From assembly GCA_964343835.1 (NCBI GenBank), contig CAYFKR010000016.1, positions 19,025 through 83,024 on the forward strand: a DNA stretch of 64,000 bases. Direction: 5' to 3'. Below, piece by piece: positions 48,916 through 60,268 of this stretch (positions within the stretch are counted from its first letter, which is position 1; each line of letters begins with the position of its first letter). The notes under the pieces are model-generated. The model saw only the letters and a program-made list of their open reading frames with translations. It did no database searches and had not been told where the DNA came from. The translations under genes were made by a program, and so were the position numbers. Source of the DNA: CALEMW01 sp964343835. GTDB lineage: Bacteria > Krumholzibacteriota > Krumholzibacteriia > LZORAL124-64-63.

Positions 48916-49433
48916 GGAAGCTGCTCTGGATCCTGCTGCTGGTTTCCATCGGCCTGAACATCGGGTTGCTGGTGCGTTCCAACCGCGGATCCATGATCCG
49001 CCCGTGGCAGCGGGACGTGGCGTGTCCGCTGCCCGGCCCCGGCATGGGGCCCGATCATCCCGATCCCGGCCACGACGGCCCGGGTCCCGACGGCCCCGGC
49101 CGGTTCCAGGCCCTGGGCCTGACCGAGGACCAGCATGATCGCCTGCGCGCCCTTCGCGAGGCGGATCGGCCCCACGTGGCCGAGCGCCGGGAGGCCATGC
49201 GCGAGGTCATGACCGAGATGCGGGCGCTGATGGCCGCCGAGCATCTGGACCGTGGCAGAGTGTCGGAGCTGCGTCGCCGCATGGCCCTGATCCGGGCCGA
49301 GATGGACTCCCTGGTGGCCGATCGGCTGCTGGACGAGCTGGAGATCCTCGAGCCCGCCCAGCGCGAGCGCTACCTGCGGCGGATGCCCTGGGAACGCTTC
49401 GGGCGGGGGATGAGGGACCGGAATCGCCACTGA
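48912..49433 (+). CDS. Membrane-anchored Spy/CnrX-like periplasmic sensor
   Basis: 173 residues. One N-terminal anchor (LLWILLLVSIGLNIGLLVR), a Pro/Gly/His/Asp linker (GPDHPDPGHDGPGPDGPG), then a helical Spy-type domain (LGLTEDQHDRLRALREADR, LRRRMALIRAEMDSLVAD, LEPAQRERYLRRMPW). CnrX is an anchored protein of this fold that binds metal and controls the CnrY-CnrH pair; the neighbourhood here is the same. Whether it binds metal is unknown; the His-rich linker is suggestive. Starts in an ATGA overlap. Confidence 0.82.
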   Translation: MRKLLWILLLVSIGLNIGLLVRSNRGSMIRPWQRDVACPLPGPGMGPDHPDPGHDGPGPDGPGRFQALGLTEDQHDRLRALREADRPHVAERREAMREVMTEMRALMAAEHLDRGRVSELRRRMALIRAEMDSLVADRLLDELEILEPAQRERYLRRMPWERFGRGMRDRNRH

Positions 49434-49473
49434 CTCCCCGCGCCGGGGCGCCCCCGGCCCCGGTGCTGGGATC

Positions 49474-49502
49474 TTGACATGGCCCCCGCGGTCGCTTTTA
49501 AT
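49474..49502 (+). promoter_or_regulatory. Sigma-70 promoter of the TPR lipoprotein gene
   Basis: TTGACA (49474-49479), 17-base spacer, TTTAAT (49497-49502). The -35 is perfect and the -10 matches at five of six. Transcription would start near 49509, giving a ~130-base leader. Confidence 0.75.
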
Positions 49503-49641
49503 TCCTATATCTTCCCGGATAACAAGGGAATCAGCCCGCGAACAGCACGCGGGGCCCGCGATCCGGCCCCGGCCCCACCCAGGCGGAACGTATCGAGGAC
49601 CCTCACCTTCTGCCGCCCGATCCACTCAGGGGGAAACGTCG

Positions 49642-50856
49642 ATGACCCGGAAGCACGCGAACCTGCTGGCCATGCTGCTGGCCCTGGTTGCCCTCGTCGG
49701 CTGCCGTTCGGCCCACGTCACCAGCGCCATCCTCTACATCGACCAGCAGATGTACCAGCGCGCCGTGGACGTCCTCCACGAGGGCCTGGAGTACTCCCCC
49801 AACGAGGCCGAAGCCTACTTCTACCTGGGCGAGTCCCACACGAAGCTGGCCGAGGAGGCCGTCAACGACAACGAGTACCTCGAGGCCCGTCGCCAGTACG
49901 AGATGGCCTACGAGTACTACAGCCGCTCCCTCGAGCTGGACGAGCTGCTGAAGGAGCGCGTGGACGAGTCGCTGCTCTACAGCTACATCCTGCGCGGCAA
50001 CGACGCCAAGGCCGAGCTGGAGAACGCCCGCAACGCCCAGGGTGACCTGCGCACCGCCTACTACGAGGCCGCCGAGGGCCACTTCCGCCTGGCCTACGCC
50101 TCGTACCCCGATTCCACCTCTCCGGTGAAGAACGTGGCCCGCATGAAGATCCTGCAGTCCATGGACGAGCAGGACGCCGAGCGCCGCGAGCGCCTGCTGG
50201 GCGACTCGCTGGAACTGCTGGACCAGGTCCTGGCCGAGAATCCCGAGGCCTACGGCCTGCTGTCGGACAAGGCCAACGTGCTGAACAAGCTGGGCCGCAA
50301 CGACGAGGCCGGCGCCATCTACGACCAGCTCCTGGCCGAGCACCCCGACGACACGGGCCTGCTCATCGACATCGCCGCCCTGGCCCAGGAAGAGGAGCAG
50401 TACGAGCGCGCCGCCGACCTCTTCGTGCGCGTGGCCGCCATCTACGAGTCGGACGACGACGCCGACAACGACGAGGACCTGTACGCCCTGTACCTGCAGA
50501 GCGCCACGTTCTACAGCGATCCCTCGGTGCTGAACTACCCCGCGGCCCTCGAGAACTACGACAAGGCCCTGGACCTCGAGGACGTGCCCGAGGAGAACAC
50601 GCTGCTCCAGAAGCTGAAGCTGCACTTCGACTACGGCACCCAGCTCCAGAACGAGGCCGGCGCCACGGCCCCCGAGCAGCTGCCCGAGGCGGCCCGCGAG
50701 CAGTTCCGCTCCGGCGTGAACACGGCCATGGCCATGGTCGACCAGCTCATGGACAACCCGTTCGCCTACTACTACAAGGGCCTCTGCCACTTCGCCCTCG
50801 GCGAGCGCGCCGACGGCGAGGCCGCCATGAGGCAGTACGAGCAGCTCAGCCAGTGA
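49642..50856 (+). CDS. TPR lipoprotein
   Basis: 404 residues. Lipobox LVALVGC (Cys21), so probably outer-membrane anchored. TPR units cover the mature part: YQRAVDVLHEGLEYSPNEAE, AYFYLGESHTKLAEEAV, YEMAYEYYSRSLELDELLK, LLDQVLAENPEAYGLLSDKA and RNDEAGAIYDQLLAEHPDD. An Asp-rich break (ESDDDADNDED) lies near residue 275. ATG at 49642 follows GGGGGAAAC. A strong promoter lies upstream and a GC hairpin downstream, so it is a single-gene unit expected to be well expressed. Function unknown; similar proteins act as scaffolds in secretion or envelope assembly. Confidence 0.85.
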   Translation: MTRKHANLLAMLLALVALVGCRSAHVTSAILYIDQQMYQRAVDVLHEGLEYSPNEAEAYFYLGESHTKLAEEAVNDNEYLEARRQYEMAYEYYSRSLELDELLKERVDESLLYSYILRGNDAKAELENARNAQGDLRTAYYEAAEGHFRLAYASYPDSTSPVKNVARMKILQSMDEQDAERRERLLGDSLELLDQVLAENPEAYGLLSDKANVLNKLGRNDEAGAIYDQLLAEHPDDTGLLIDIAALAQEEEQYERAADLFVRVAAIYESDDDADNDEDLYALYLQSATFYSDPSVLNYPAALENYDKALDLEDVPEENTLLQKLKLHFDYGTQLQNEAGATAPEQLPEAAREQFRSGVNTAMAMVDQLMDNPFAYYYKGLCHFALGERADGEAAMRQYEQLSQ

Positions 50857-50864
50857 TCCCGCGA

Positions 50865-50889
50865 CGGGGGCCGCCGCCGGCGGCCCCCG
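50865..50889 (+). terminator. Terminator after the TPR lipoprotein
   Basis: 11-bp perfect stem (50865-50875 with 50879-50889), loop GCC, GC only. It lies eight bases after the stop. Confidence 0.65.
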
Positions 50890-50903
50890 ACCCCGCGACC
50901 CCC

Positions 50904-50932
50904 TTGCGCAACCGCCGTGAATCGGCTAGAAT
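50904..50932 (+). promoter_or_regulatory. Putative sigma-70 promoter of rho
   Basis: TTGCGC (50904-50909), 17-base spacer, TAGAAT (50927-50932), a good -10. It gives a ~115-base leader before rho; rho autoregulation commonly acts in such leaders. Confidence 0.6.
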
Positions 50933-51052
50933 AGACGCCCCGGACCGGTGATGACCGGCTCCGCCGCACCCCGACTCCAATCCACCTTCCGTACAGGAAT
51001 CCCCCACCCACCCGTCTGTTTCTGCCGTCCGGCAGTCCCGTTGAGGAGCGAC

Positions 51053-52304
51053 ATGGACATCAAGGAACTCCAGGAGAAGAGCATCACCGAGCTCGTCGAG
51101 ATCGCCAAGGGCCTCAGCATCGAGGGCCTGAGCACGCTGCGCAAATCCGAGCTCATCTTCAAGATCCTCGAGGGCCAGACCGAGAAGAACGGCCTGATCT
51201 ACGCCGAGGGCGTGCTGCAGGTCCTGCAGGAGGGCTACGGCTTCCTGCGCGCCGCCAAGTACAACTACCTGCCCGGCCCCGACGACATCTACCTGTCGCC
51301 GTCGCAGATCAAGAAGTTCGACCTGAAGACGGGGGACACCGTGGCCGGCCAGGTGCGGCCGCCCAAGGACAACGAGCGCTACTTCGCGCTGCTGAAGGTG
51401 GAATCGGTCAACGGCGAGGACCCGCTGAAGACCAAGAACAACACCCTGTTCGACAACCTCACGCCCCTCTACCCCGAAGAGATGCTCAACCTGGAGCAGG
51501 AGAACGGGGACATCACGGGCCGCCTGGTGAACCTGATGGCGCCCATCGGCAAGGGGCAGCGCGGGCTGATCGTGTCGCCGCCGCGGGCGGGCAAGACCAT
51601 CATCCTGCAGAAGATCGCCAACTCCATCAGCGAGAACAATCCCGAGGTGCACCTGATCGTGCTGCTCATCGACGAGCGGCCCGAGGAGGTCACGGACATG
51701 GCCCGCTCGGTGAAGGGCGAGGTCATCAGCTCCACCTTCGACGAGCCCGCCGAGCGCCACGTGCAGGTGGCCAGCATGGTCCTGGCCAAGGCCCGCCGCC
51801 TGGTGGAGCACGGCAAGGACGTGGTGATCCTGCTGGACTCCATCACGCGCCTGGCCCGGGCCCACAATACCGTGGTGCCCCACTCGGGCAAGATCCTGTC
51901 GGGCGGCGTGGACTCCAACGCCCTGCAGAAGCCCAAGCGCTTCTTCGGTGCGGCGCGGAACGTGGAGGAGGGCGGCTCGCTGACCATCGTGGCCACGGCC
52001 CTGATCGAGACGGGCTCGCGCATGGACGAGGTGATCTTCGAGGAGTTCAAGGGCACCGGCAACATGGAGCTGGTCCTGGACCGGAAGATCGCCGAGAAGC
52101 GGATCTACCCGGCCGTGGACATCTTCAAGTCGGGCACGCGCAAGGAGGACCTGCTGCTGGACGCCAAGGATCTCAACAAGATCTGGGTCCTGCGCAAGTA
52201 CCTGAGCGACTACAGCCCCAACGAGGCCATGGAGTTCATGATCGACAAGCTNNNNNNNNNNGACCAAGACCAACGACCAGTTCCTGGCGGCCATGAACGC
52301 CTGA
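51053..52304 (+). CDS. rho: Transcription termination factor Rho (interrupted by a 10-N assembly gap)
   Basis: Hexameric RNA-dependent ATPase/helicase. Visible parts: N-terminal LQEKSITELVEIAKGLSIEG; the RNA-binding OB fold EGYGFLRAAKYNYLPGPDDI; Walker A SPPRAGKTIILQK near residue 180; LIDERPEEVTDMARSV; LLDSITRLARAHN; the Q/R loop region NVEEGGSLTIVATALIETGS. A run of ten N begins at 52252 after ...MIDKL. Downstream, TKTNDQFLAAMNA then TGA is the family's normal C-terminus but in another frame. E. coli Rho has LAMTKTND at this place, so the real gap is probably six bases and the gene is intact, about 415 residues. ATG at 51053 has GAGGAG upstream. Confidence 0.95.
52252..52261. other. Assembly gap (10 N) inside rho
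   Basis: Ten undetermined bases. The length cannot be real, since it would put the conserved C-terminus out of frame; six bases would restore it. Confidence 0.95.
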
Positions 52305-52305
52305 T

Positions 52306-52334
52306 GCCGGAGACCCGATCCGGCGATTTCATTT
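52306..52334 (+). terminator. Weak terminator after rho
   Basis: 6-bp perfect stem GCCGGA/TCCGGC (52306-52311 with 52319-52324), followed by GATTTCATTT. Confidence 0.4.
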
Positions 52335-52360
52335 GCGAAGGGGCCGATTTCGACTACATT
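52333..52360 (+). promoter_or_regulatory. Putative promoter of rpmE
   Basis: TTGCGA (52333-52338), 16-base spacer, TACATT (52355-52360), four of six matches in each box. About 50 bases before the start codon. Confidence 0.4.
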
Positions 52361-52409
52361 TGGGGGTCGGTTCCCGTGAGAGAGCACGTTCGTTGAGAAG
52401 GTGAGTACG

Positions 52410-52628
52410 ATGAAGAAGGACATCCACCCCGACTACGTGGACTGCAAGATCACCTGCCTGTGCGGCAACGAGATCGCGACCAAGTCGACCAAGTCCGCCA
52501 TCAACGTGGAGATCTGCGCCGCCTGCCACCCGTTCTACACGGGCCAGCAGAAGATCATGGACACGGCCGGACGCGTGGACCGCTTCAAGAAGCGGTACTC
52601 GGGGTTCTACGACAAGAAGAAGAACTAG
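52410..52628 (+). CDS. rpmE: 50S ribosomal protein L31 (zinc-binding type)
   Basis: 72 residues. Begins MKKDIHPDYVDCKITCLCGN, the standard L31 start, so I use ATG 52410 rather than a GTG nine bases upstream. Cys residues in DCKITCLCG and ICAACHPFYTGQQK make this the zinc-containing (C+) type. The ending RFKKRYSGFYDKKK is also typical. It joins the 50S subunit at the central protuberance. The rho-rpmE order is common in bacteria. A terminator with a T-run follows. Confidence 0.97.
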   Translation: MKKDIHPDYVDCKITCLCGNEIATKSTKSAINVEICAACHPFYTGQQKIMDTAGRVDRFKKRYSGFYDKKKN

Positions 52629-52682
52629 CGTCTTCGCGCCGCCACCACCGGCTGCGTCGGACGCCGTTCGCGTGCTTCACGG

Positions 52683-52715
52683 GGATGCCGACGAGATCGG
52701 CATCCTCGTTGTTTT
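52683..52715 (+). terminator. Intrinsic terminator after rpmE
   Basis: 9-bp perfect stem GGATGCCGA/TCGGCATCC (52683-52691 with 52697-52705), followed by TCGTTGTTTT. The best T-tract in the window. Confidence 0.85.
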
Positions 52716-52772
52716 ACCCCGATGGTCCTATCATGTGCGTCCGAGAGGCGGCATGACCCGACCGGAGGAACC

Positions 52773-53759
52773 ATGAACGAGACCCCGCAGAACGCCAACG
52801 ACCCCAAGGAGCTGGACCTGGCCGTGGGCGGCCAGGCCGTCATCGAGGGCGTGATGATGCGTTCGCCCAACGCCATCGCCACGGCGGTGCGCACGCCCGA
52901 CGGACGCATCGTCGTGCGCAAGAAGCCCTTCCGCAGCGTCTTCAAGAAGCTGAAGTTCCTGAACATCCCCGTGGTGCGCGGCGGCATCCACCTGATCGAG
53001 TCCATGGGGGTGGGCATCGAGTCCCTGATGTTCTCGGCCGACCAGGCCGTGAGCGAGGACCGCATCGATGACCAGAAGAAGGGCCTGGGCGACACCCTGA
53101 TGATGTGGGGCACCGTCGTGTTCGCCTTCTTCCTGAGCATGGGACTGTTCTTCTACCTGCCCCTGCTGCTCACCGAGTGGATGGGGGTGGAGAGCACGGT
53201 GTGGTTCAACGTGGTGGACGGCATCATCCGCATCGTCTTCTTCGTGCTCTACCTCAAGCTCATCTCGCGCATGAAGGACATGGCCCGCGTCTTCGAGTTT
53301 CACGGCGCCGAGCACATGGCCATCCACGCCTTCGAGAACAAGAAGGACCTGACCGTCGAGCAGACGCGTCCGTTCCCCACGCTGCATCCCCGTTGCGGCA
53401 CCAGCTTCCTGTTCTTCGTCATGCTCATCGCCCTGGTGGTGTTCAGCTTCCTGGGCAAGCCCGACAACGTGGTGGAGCGGCTGCAGCGGCTGGCGTTCAT
53501 TCCCGTGATCGGCGGCCTGGCGTACGAGGCCATCAAGCTGTCGGGCAAGTTCAAGGACTCCTGGATCATCAAGCCGCTGATCTGGCCCGGCCTGATGCTC
53601 CAGAAGATCACGACCCAGCCGCCGGCCGACGACCAGCTCGAGGTGAGCCTGGCGGCCCTGAAGGCCGTGCTCACCCCGGAGGCGGACGACTTCGCCGAGC
53701 GCACCTACTACGAGATGGCCGAACCGGCGGACGCCGCCGACCCGGCCGCGGAGGTCTGA
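52773..53759 (+). CDS. yqhQ: DUF1385/YqhQ-family membrane protein
   Basis: 328 residues. N-terminal family signature LAVGGQAVIEGVMMRSPNAIA and NIPVVRGGIHLIESMGVG. Membrane helices at about 110-135 (MMWGTVVFAFFLSMGLFFYL), 150-170 and 215-235 (FLFFVMLIALVVFSFLG). The conserved FHGAEHMAIHAFE and HPRCGTSFLF carry His/Cys residues that suggest metal binding; its biochemical role is not settled. It is a well-known neighbour of rpmE and prfA. ATG at 52773 has GGAGGAACC upstream; a TATCAT -10 (52729) precedes it without a clear -35. prfA starts one base after its stop. Confidence 0.92.
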   Translation: MNETPQNANDPKELDLAVGGQAVIEGVMMRSPNAIATAVRTPDGRIVVRKKPFRSVFKKLKFLNIPVVRGGIHLIESMGVGIESLMFSADQAVSEDRIDDQKKGLGDTLMMWGTVVFAFFLSMGLFFYLPLLLTEWMGVESTVWFNVVDGIIRIVFFVLYLKLISRMKDMARVFEFHGAEHMAIHAFENKKDLTVEQTRPFPTLHPRCGTSFLFFVMLIALVVFSFLGKPDNVVERLQRLAFIPVIGGLAYEAIKLSGKFKDSWIIKPLIWPGLMLQKITTQPPADDQLEVSLAALKAVLTPEADDFAERTYYEMAEPADAADPAAEV

Positions 53760-53760
53760 C

Positions 53761-54843
53761 GTGCGGGACATCATCGAGACGCTGCGGGGCCAGTTCAAGG
53801 ACCTGGAGACCCAGCTCAGCGATCCCGACCTGGTGAAGGACATGAGCCGCTACCGCGACGTCACCCGCGAGCACGCCCGCCTGCGCGGCATCCTGGAGAT
53901 CGGCGACCGCTGGATCGACCTCTCCGACCAGATCGAGGGCAACCGCGAGATCGTGGCCGACGGATCGGATCCCGAACTCGTGGAAATGGCCAAGGAGGAG
54001 CTGGGCGAGCTCGAGGGCGATCTGGAGAAGACCGACGCCGAGCTCGAGGTGGCCCTGCTGCCCCACGACCCCAACGACGACCGCGACGTGATCCTGGAGG
54101 TCCGCGCCGGCACCGGCGGCGACGAGGCCGCCCTGTTCTGCGAGGAGATGTCCCGGGTCTACGTGCGCTTCGCCGAGCGCCGCGGCTGGAAGTCGGAGCT
54201 GGTGGACGGCACGCCCGGCACCGCCGGCGGCATGAAGGAGATCACCTACGCCATCAGGGGCGACGGCGTGTACGGCATCCTGCGCTGGGAGAGCGGCGTG
54301 CACCGCGTTCAGCGCGTGCCGGCCACAGAGAGCCAGGGCCGCATCCACACCTCGGCCGTGACGGTGGCGGTGCTGCCGGAGGCGGAGGAGGTGGATGTCG
54401 AGATCAACGAGAACGAGCTGCGCATCGACGTGTACCGCGCCCAGGGCCCCGGCGGCCAGTCCGTGAACACCACCGACTCCGCCGTCCGCATCACCCATGA
54501 GCCCACCGGCCTGGTGGTGCAGTGCCAGGACGAGAAGTCCCAGCACAAGAACAAGGCCAAGGCCATGATGGTGCTGCGCTCGCGTCTGCTGGAGCAGGCC
54601 ATCGCCGAGCAGGAGGCCGAGCGCGCCGCCGAGCGCAAGTCCATGGTGGGCACCGGCGACCGCAGCGCCAAGATCCGCACCTACAACTTCCCCCAGAGCC
54701 GCGTGACCGACCACCGGATCGGGTTGACCGTCCACAGCCTCGACGCCATCATGCAGGGAGATCTCGACCCCGTGGTGGACGCCATCCAGGAGCACCGCCG
54801 CCAGGAGGCCCTGGACGCCAACCGCGACGGCCAGGGAGCCTGA
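53761..54843 (+). CDS. prfA: Peptide chain release factor 1
   Basis: 360 residues, the normal RF1 length. The catalytic GGQ is at 231-233 (QGPGGQSVNTTDSAVR). The stop-codon recognition region reads VPATESQGRIHTS, the PxT type of RF1 (UAA/UAG) rather than the SPF of RF2. GTG at 53761 follows the yqhQ TGA by one base, with GGAGG seven bases upstream. It terminates translation and is methylated on the GGQ glutamine by the PrmC encoded next. Confidence 0.97.
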   Translation: MRDIIETLRGQFKDLETQLSDPDLVKDMSRYRDVTREHARLRGILEIGDRWIDLSDQIEGNREIVADGSDPELVEMAKEELGELEGDLEKTDAELEVALLPHDPNDDRDVILEVRAGTGGDEAALFCEEMSRVYVRFAERRGWKSELVDGTPGTAGGMKEITYAIRGDGVYGILRWESGVHRVQRVPATESQGRIHTSAVTVAVLPEAEEVDVEINENELRIDVYRAQGPGGQSVNTTDSAVRITHEPTGLVVQCQDEKSQHKNKAKAMMVLRSRLLEQAIAEQEAERAAERKSMVGTGDRSAKIRTYNFPQSRVTDHRIGLTVHSLDAIMQGDLDPVVDAIQEHRRQEALDANRDGQGA

Positions 54844-54896
54844 CCCGCGGGCGTCCGCCCGCCGAACCGATCGAGCCCGGGGGAGGCCGCCGAACC

Positions 54897-55802
54897 ATGA
54901 CCGAGGCCCTCAGGACGGTGCGGGAACTCATCGCGGCCACCCACGAGTGGTTCGCCTCCCGCGGCCTGGAATCCCCCCGCCTCAACGCCGAGCGCCTCCT
55001 GGGCGAGGTGCTGGGCCTCACGCGCCTCGAGCTCTACCTCCACCACGACCGCCCCCTCACGTCCGCCGAGACCGACCGCTACCGCGAGCTCGTGAAGCGC
55101 CGCGCCGCGGGCGAGCCCCTGCAGACCCTCATCGGACAGACCGAGTTCTTCTCGCGCACCTTCAGGGTGGAGCCGGGCGTGTTCATCCCGCGCCCCGAGA
55201 CGGAGCTGCTGGTGGAGCGCTGCACCGACCTGCTGACCGGCGGCACCAGCAGCCTGCTCCAGCCCGTGGCCCTGGAGGTGGGTTGTGGCACCGGGATCAT
55301 CGGCGTGAGCCTGGCGTCGGAGATCACCCGGTTGCGGGTGTGGGCGTCGGATGTGAATCCGGCGGCGGTGGAGCTGACCAACGTGAACGCCCGGCGGCTG
55401 GGCGTGGCGGCCCGTGTGGAGGCCCTGGAGGGACCCCTGTTCCGGCCCTTCCCGGCCCACCTGCGCGGCGCCGTGCACCTGCTGGTGAGCAATCCCCCTT
55501 ACATTCCCAGCGACGTGGTGCCCACCCTGGATCGCGAGGTGAGCGAGCACGATCCGCACGAGGCCCTGGACGGCGGGCCGGACGGCCTGGACGTGTACCG
55601 GGCCCTCGCCGCGGGCGCCGGCGCCTGGCTGGCGCCCGGAGGCTGGATCGCCCTGGAGATCGGGCACGACCAGGGGGAGTCGGTGCCGGCCCTGCTCGTC
55701 GAGGCCGGATTCGAGGACGTGGAGATGCGGCCCGACTACAACGACCTGCCGCGCACGGTGACGGCCCGCTGGCCCGTCTCCGGGGAACCGACCGGCGACT
55801 GA
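54897..55802 (+). CDS. prmC: Release factor glutamine methyltransferase
   Basis: 301 residues. N-terminal helical domain, then a SAM domain with ALEVGCGTGIIGVSLASE and the glutamine-methyltransferase motif VSNPPYIPSD. FIPRPETELLVE is the typical family segment. It methylates the GGQ glutamine of RF1/RF2. It follows prfA by 53 bases, the classical pair. ATG at 54897 has GGGGGAGG about eleven bases upstream, a little far. Confidence 0.96.
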   Translation: MTEALRTVRELIAATHEWFASRGLESPRLNAERLLGEVLGLTRLELYLHHDRPLTSAETDRYRELVKRRAAGEPLQTLIGQTEFFSRTFRVEPGVFIPRPETELLVERCTDLLTGGTSSLLQPVALEVGCGTGIIGVSLASEITRLRVWASDVNPAAVELTNVNARRLGVAARVEALEGPLFRPFPAHLRGAVHLLVSNPPYIPSDVVPTLDREVSEHDPHEALDGGPDGLDVYRALAAGAGAWLAPGGWIALEIGHDQGESVPALLVEAGFEDVEMRPDYNDLPRTVTARWPVSGEPTGD

Positions 55803-55870
55803 GGACATTCGATTCGCGGGCGCGCGACGGGCGGCCGGCCGAGGCCGACGCCCCCCACACGGAGGACGAC

Positions 55871-59018
<3,148 letters not shown>

Positions 59019-59022
<4 letters not shown>

Positions 59023-60101
59023 GCGACCATCAGGCCAAGCCCGTGACCGCCCCCCGCCGCCCCACCCGTCAGGTGCGCGTGGGCGACGTGACCATCGGCG
59101 GCGACGCCCCGGTGCGCGTGCAGACCATGACCACCACCGTCACCGGCGACCTGCTCGCCACCGGCCAGCAGATCATGGAACTGGCCAGCGCCGGCGCCGA
59201 GCTGGTGCGGGTGACCGTCAACGACGACGCGGCCGCCGAGGTGCTGCCCGCCCTGGTGAAGGCGGCCGGCGTGCCCCTGGTGGCCGACATCCACTACCAG
59301 CACGACCTGGCCCTGCGCTCCATCGAGGCCGGCATCGCCAAGTTGCGCATCAACCCCGGCAACATCGGCTCCCGCGACAAGGTGCGCGAGGTGGTGCAGG
59401 CGGCCAAGGACGCCGGCGTGCCCATCCGCGTGGGCGTGAACAAGGGCAGCCTCCACCGTCGCTACGAGGAACTGGCGCAGACCGACCCTGCGGGCGCATT
59501 GGTGCAGAGCGCCCTGGACGAACTCGAGGTCTTCGAGCAGCTCGACTACCGAGACGTGCTGGTGAGCCTCAAGTCCAGCGAGCCCATGGAGGTGATCGAG
59601 GCCTGCCGCCGCTTCGCCGCCGTCAGCGACGTGCCCCAGCACCTGGGCGTGACCGAGGCCGGCACCCTGGCCGCCGGCATCGCCCGGTCCACCACCGCCA
59701 TGGGCGTGCTGCTGGCCGAGGGCATCGGCGACACCGTCCGCATCTCCCTGGCCGACGACCCCGTCCACGAGGTCAACGCCGCCTTCCACATGCTCCAGGC
59801 CCTGGGGCTGCGGGAGGGGAAGGCGCGGATCGTGGCCTGTCCCACTTGCGGGCGGGTGGAGGTGGACGTAGTGGCGCTGGCGACGAAGGTGGAGGAGCTG
59901 GCGAAGGACCTTCCCGGCGACCGCGTGATCTCGGTGCTCGGGTGCATCGTGAACGGGCCGGGGGAGGCGAAGGCCGCGGACCTGGGCATCGCCGCAGGGA
60001 AGACGAAGGTGGCGATCTACCGGAAGGGCGAGCTGGTGCGGCAGGTGTCCAAGGACGAGCTCGACGAGGTCCTCGCTGAGGAGATCGAGAGGCTGCGGTA
60101 G
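59019..60101 (+). CDS. ispG: 4-hydroxy-3-methylbut-2-enyl-diphosphate synthase (flavodoxin)
   Basis: 360 residues. TIM-barrel part with VRVQTMTTTVTGDLLAT and LVADIHYQHDLALRSIEAG, KLRINPGNIGSRDKV. The 4Fe-4S cluster cysteines are in VACPTCGRVEVDV and VLGCIVNGPGEAKAAD. It is the seventh-step enzyme of the MEP isoprenoid pathway. The standard short bacterial form without the inserted domain of plants and Chlamydia. ATGA overlap with selB. Its TAG stop shares a base with a 34-bp inverted repeat. Confidence 0.97.
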
Positions 60102-60251
60102 GGGAACCTCTGAAGAAAGGCCCCTTTCCGGGGGCGTCGAGAGGACCGCGGGAGGCATGGATGCCGGGAGCGGCCCGAACGCGAGAAGAGGCGCCACACG
60201 ATGTGGCGCCTCTTCGTCCCCCGGAAAGGGGCCTTTCTTCAGAGGTTCCCC
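60101..60251. repeat. Nested inverted repeat between ispG and the NFACT gene
   Basis: Perfect 34-bp arms (60101-60134 and 60218-60251) separated by 83 bases. Inside lies a second perfect hairpin of 14 bp (60185-60198 with 60202-60215, loop CGA). The left arm starts at the last base of the ispG stop; the right arm ends 17 bases before the stop of the convergent NFACT gene. Each arm also has a small internal C-run/G-run hairpin, so alternative folds are possible. It may act as a bidirectional terminator. Confidence 0.9.
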
Positions 60252-60268
60252 GGCCCAGCTCTCTACGA

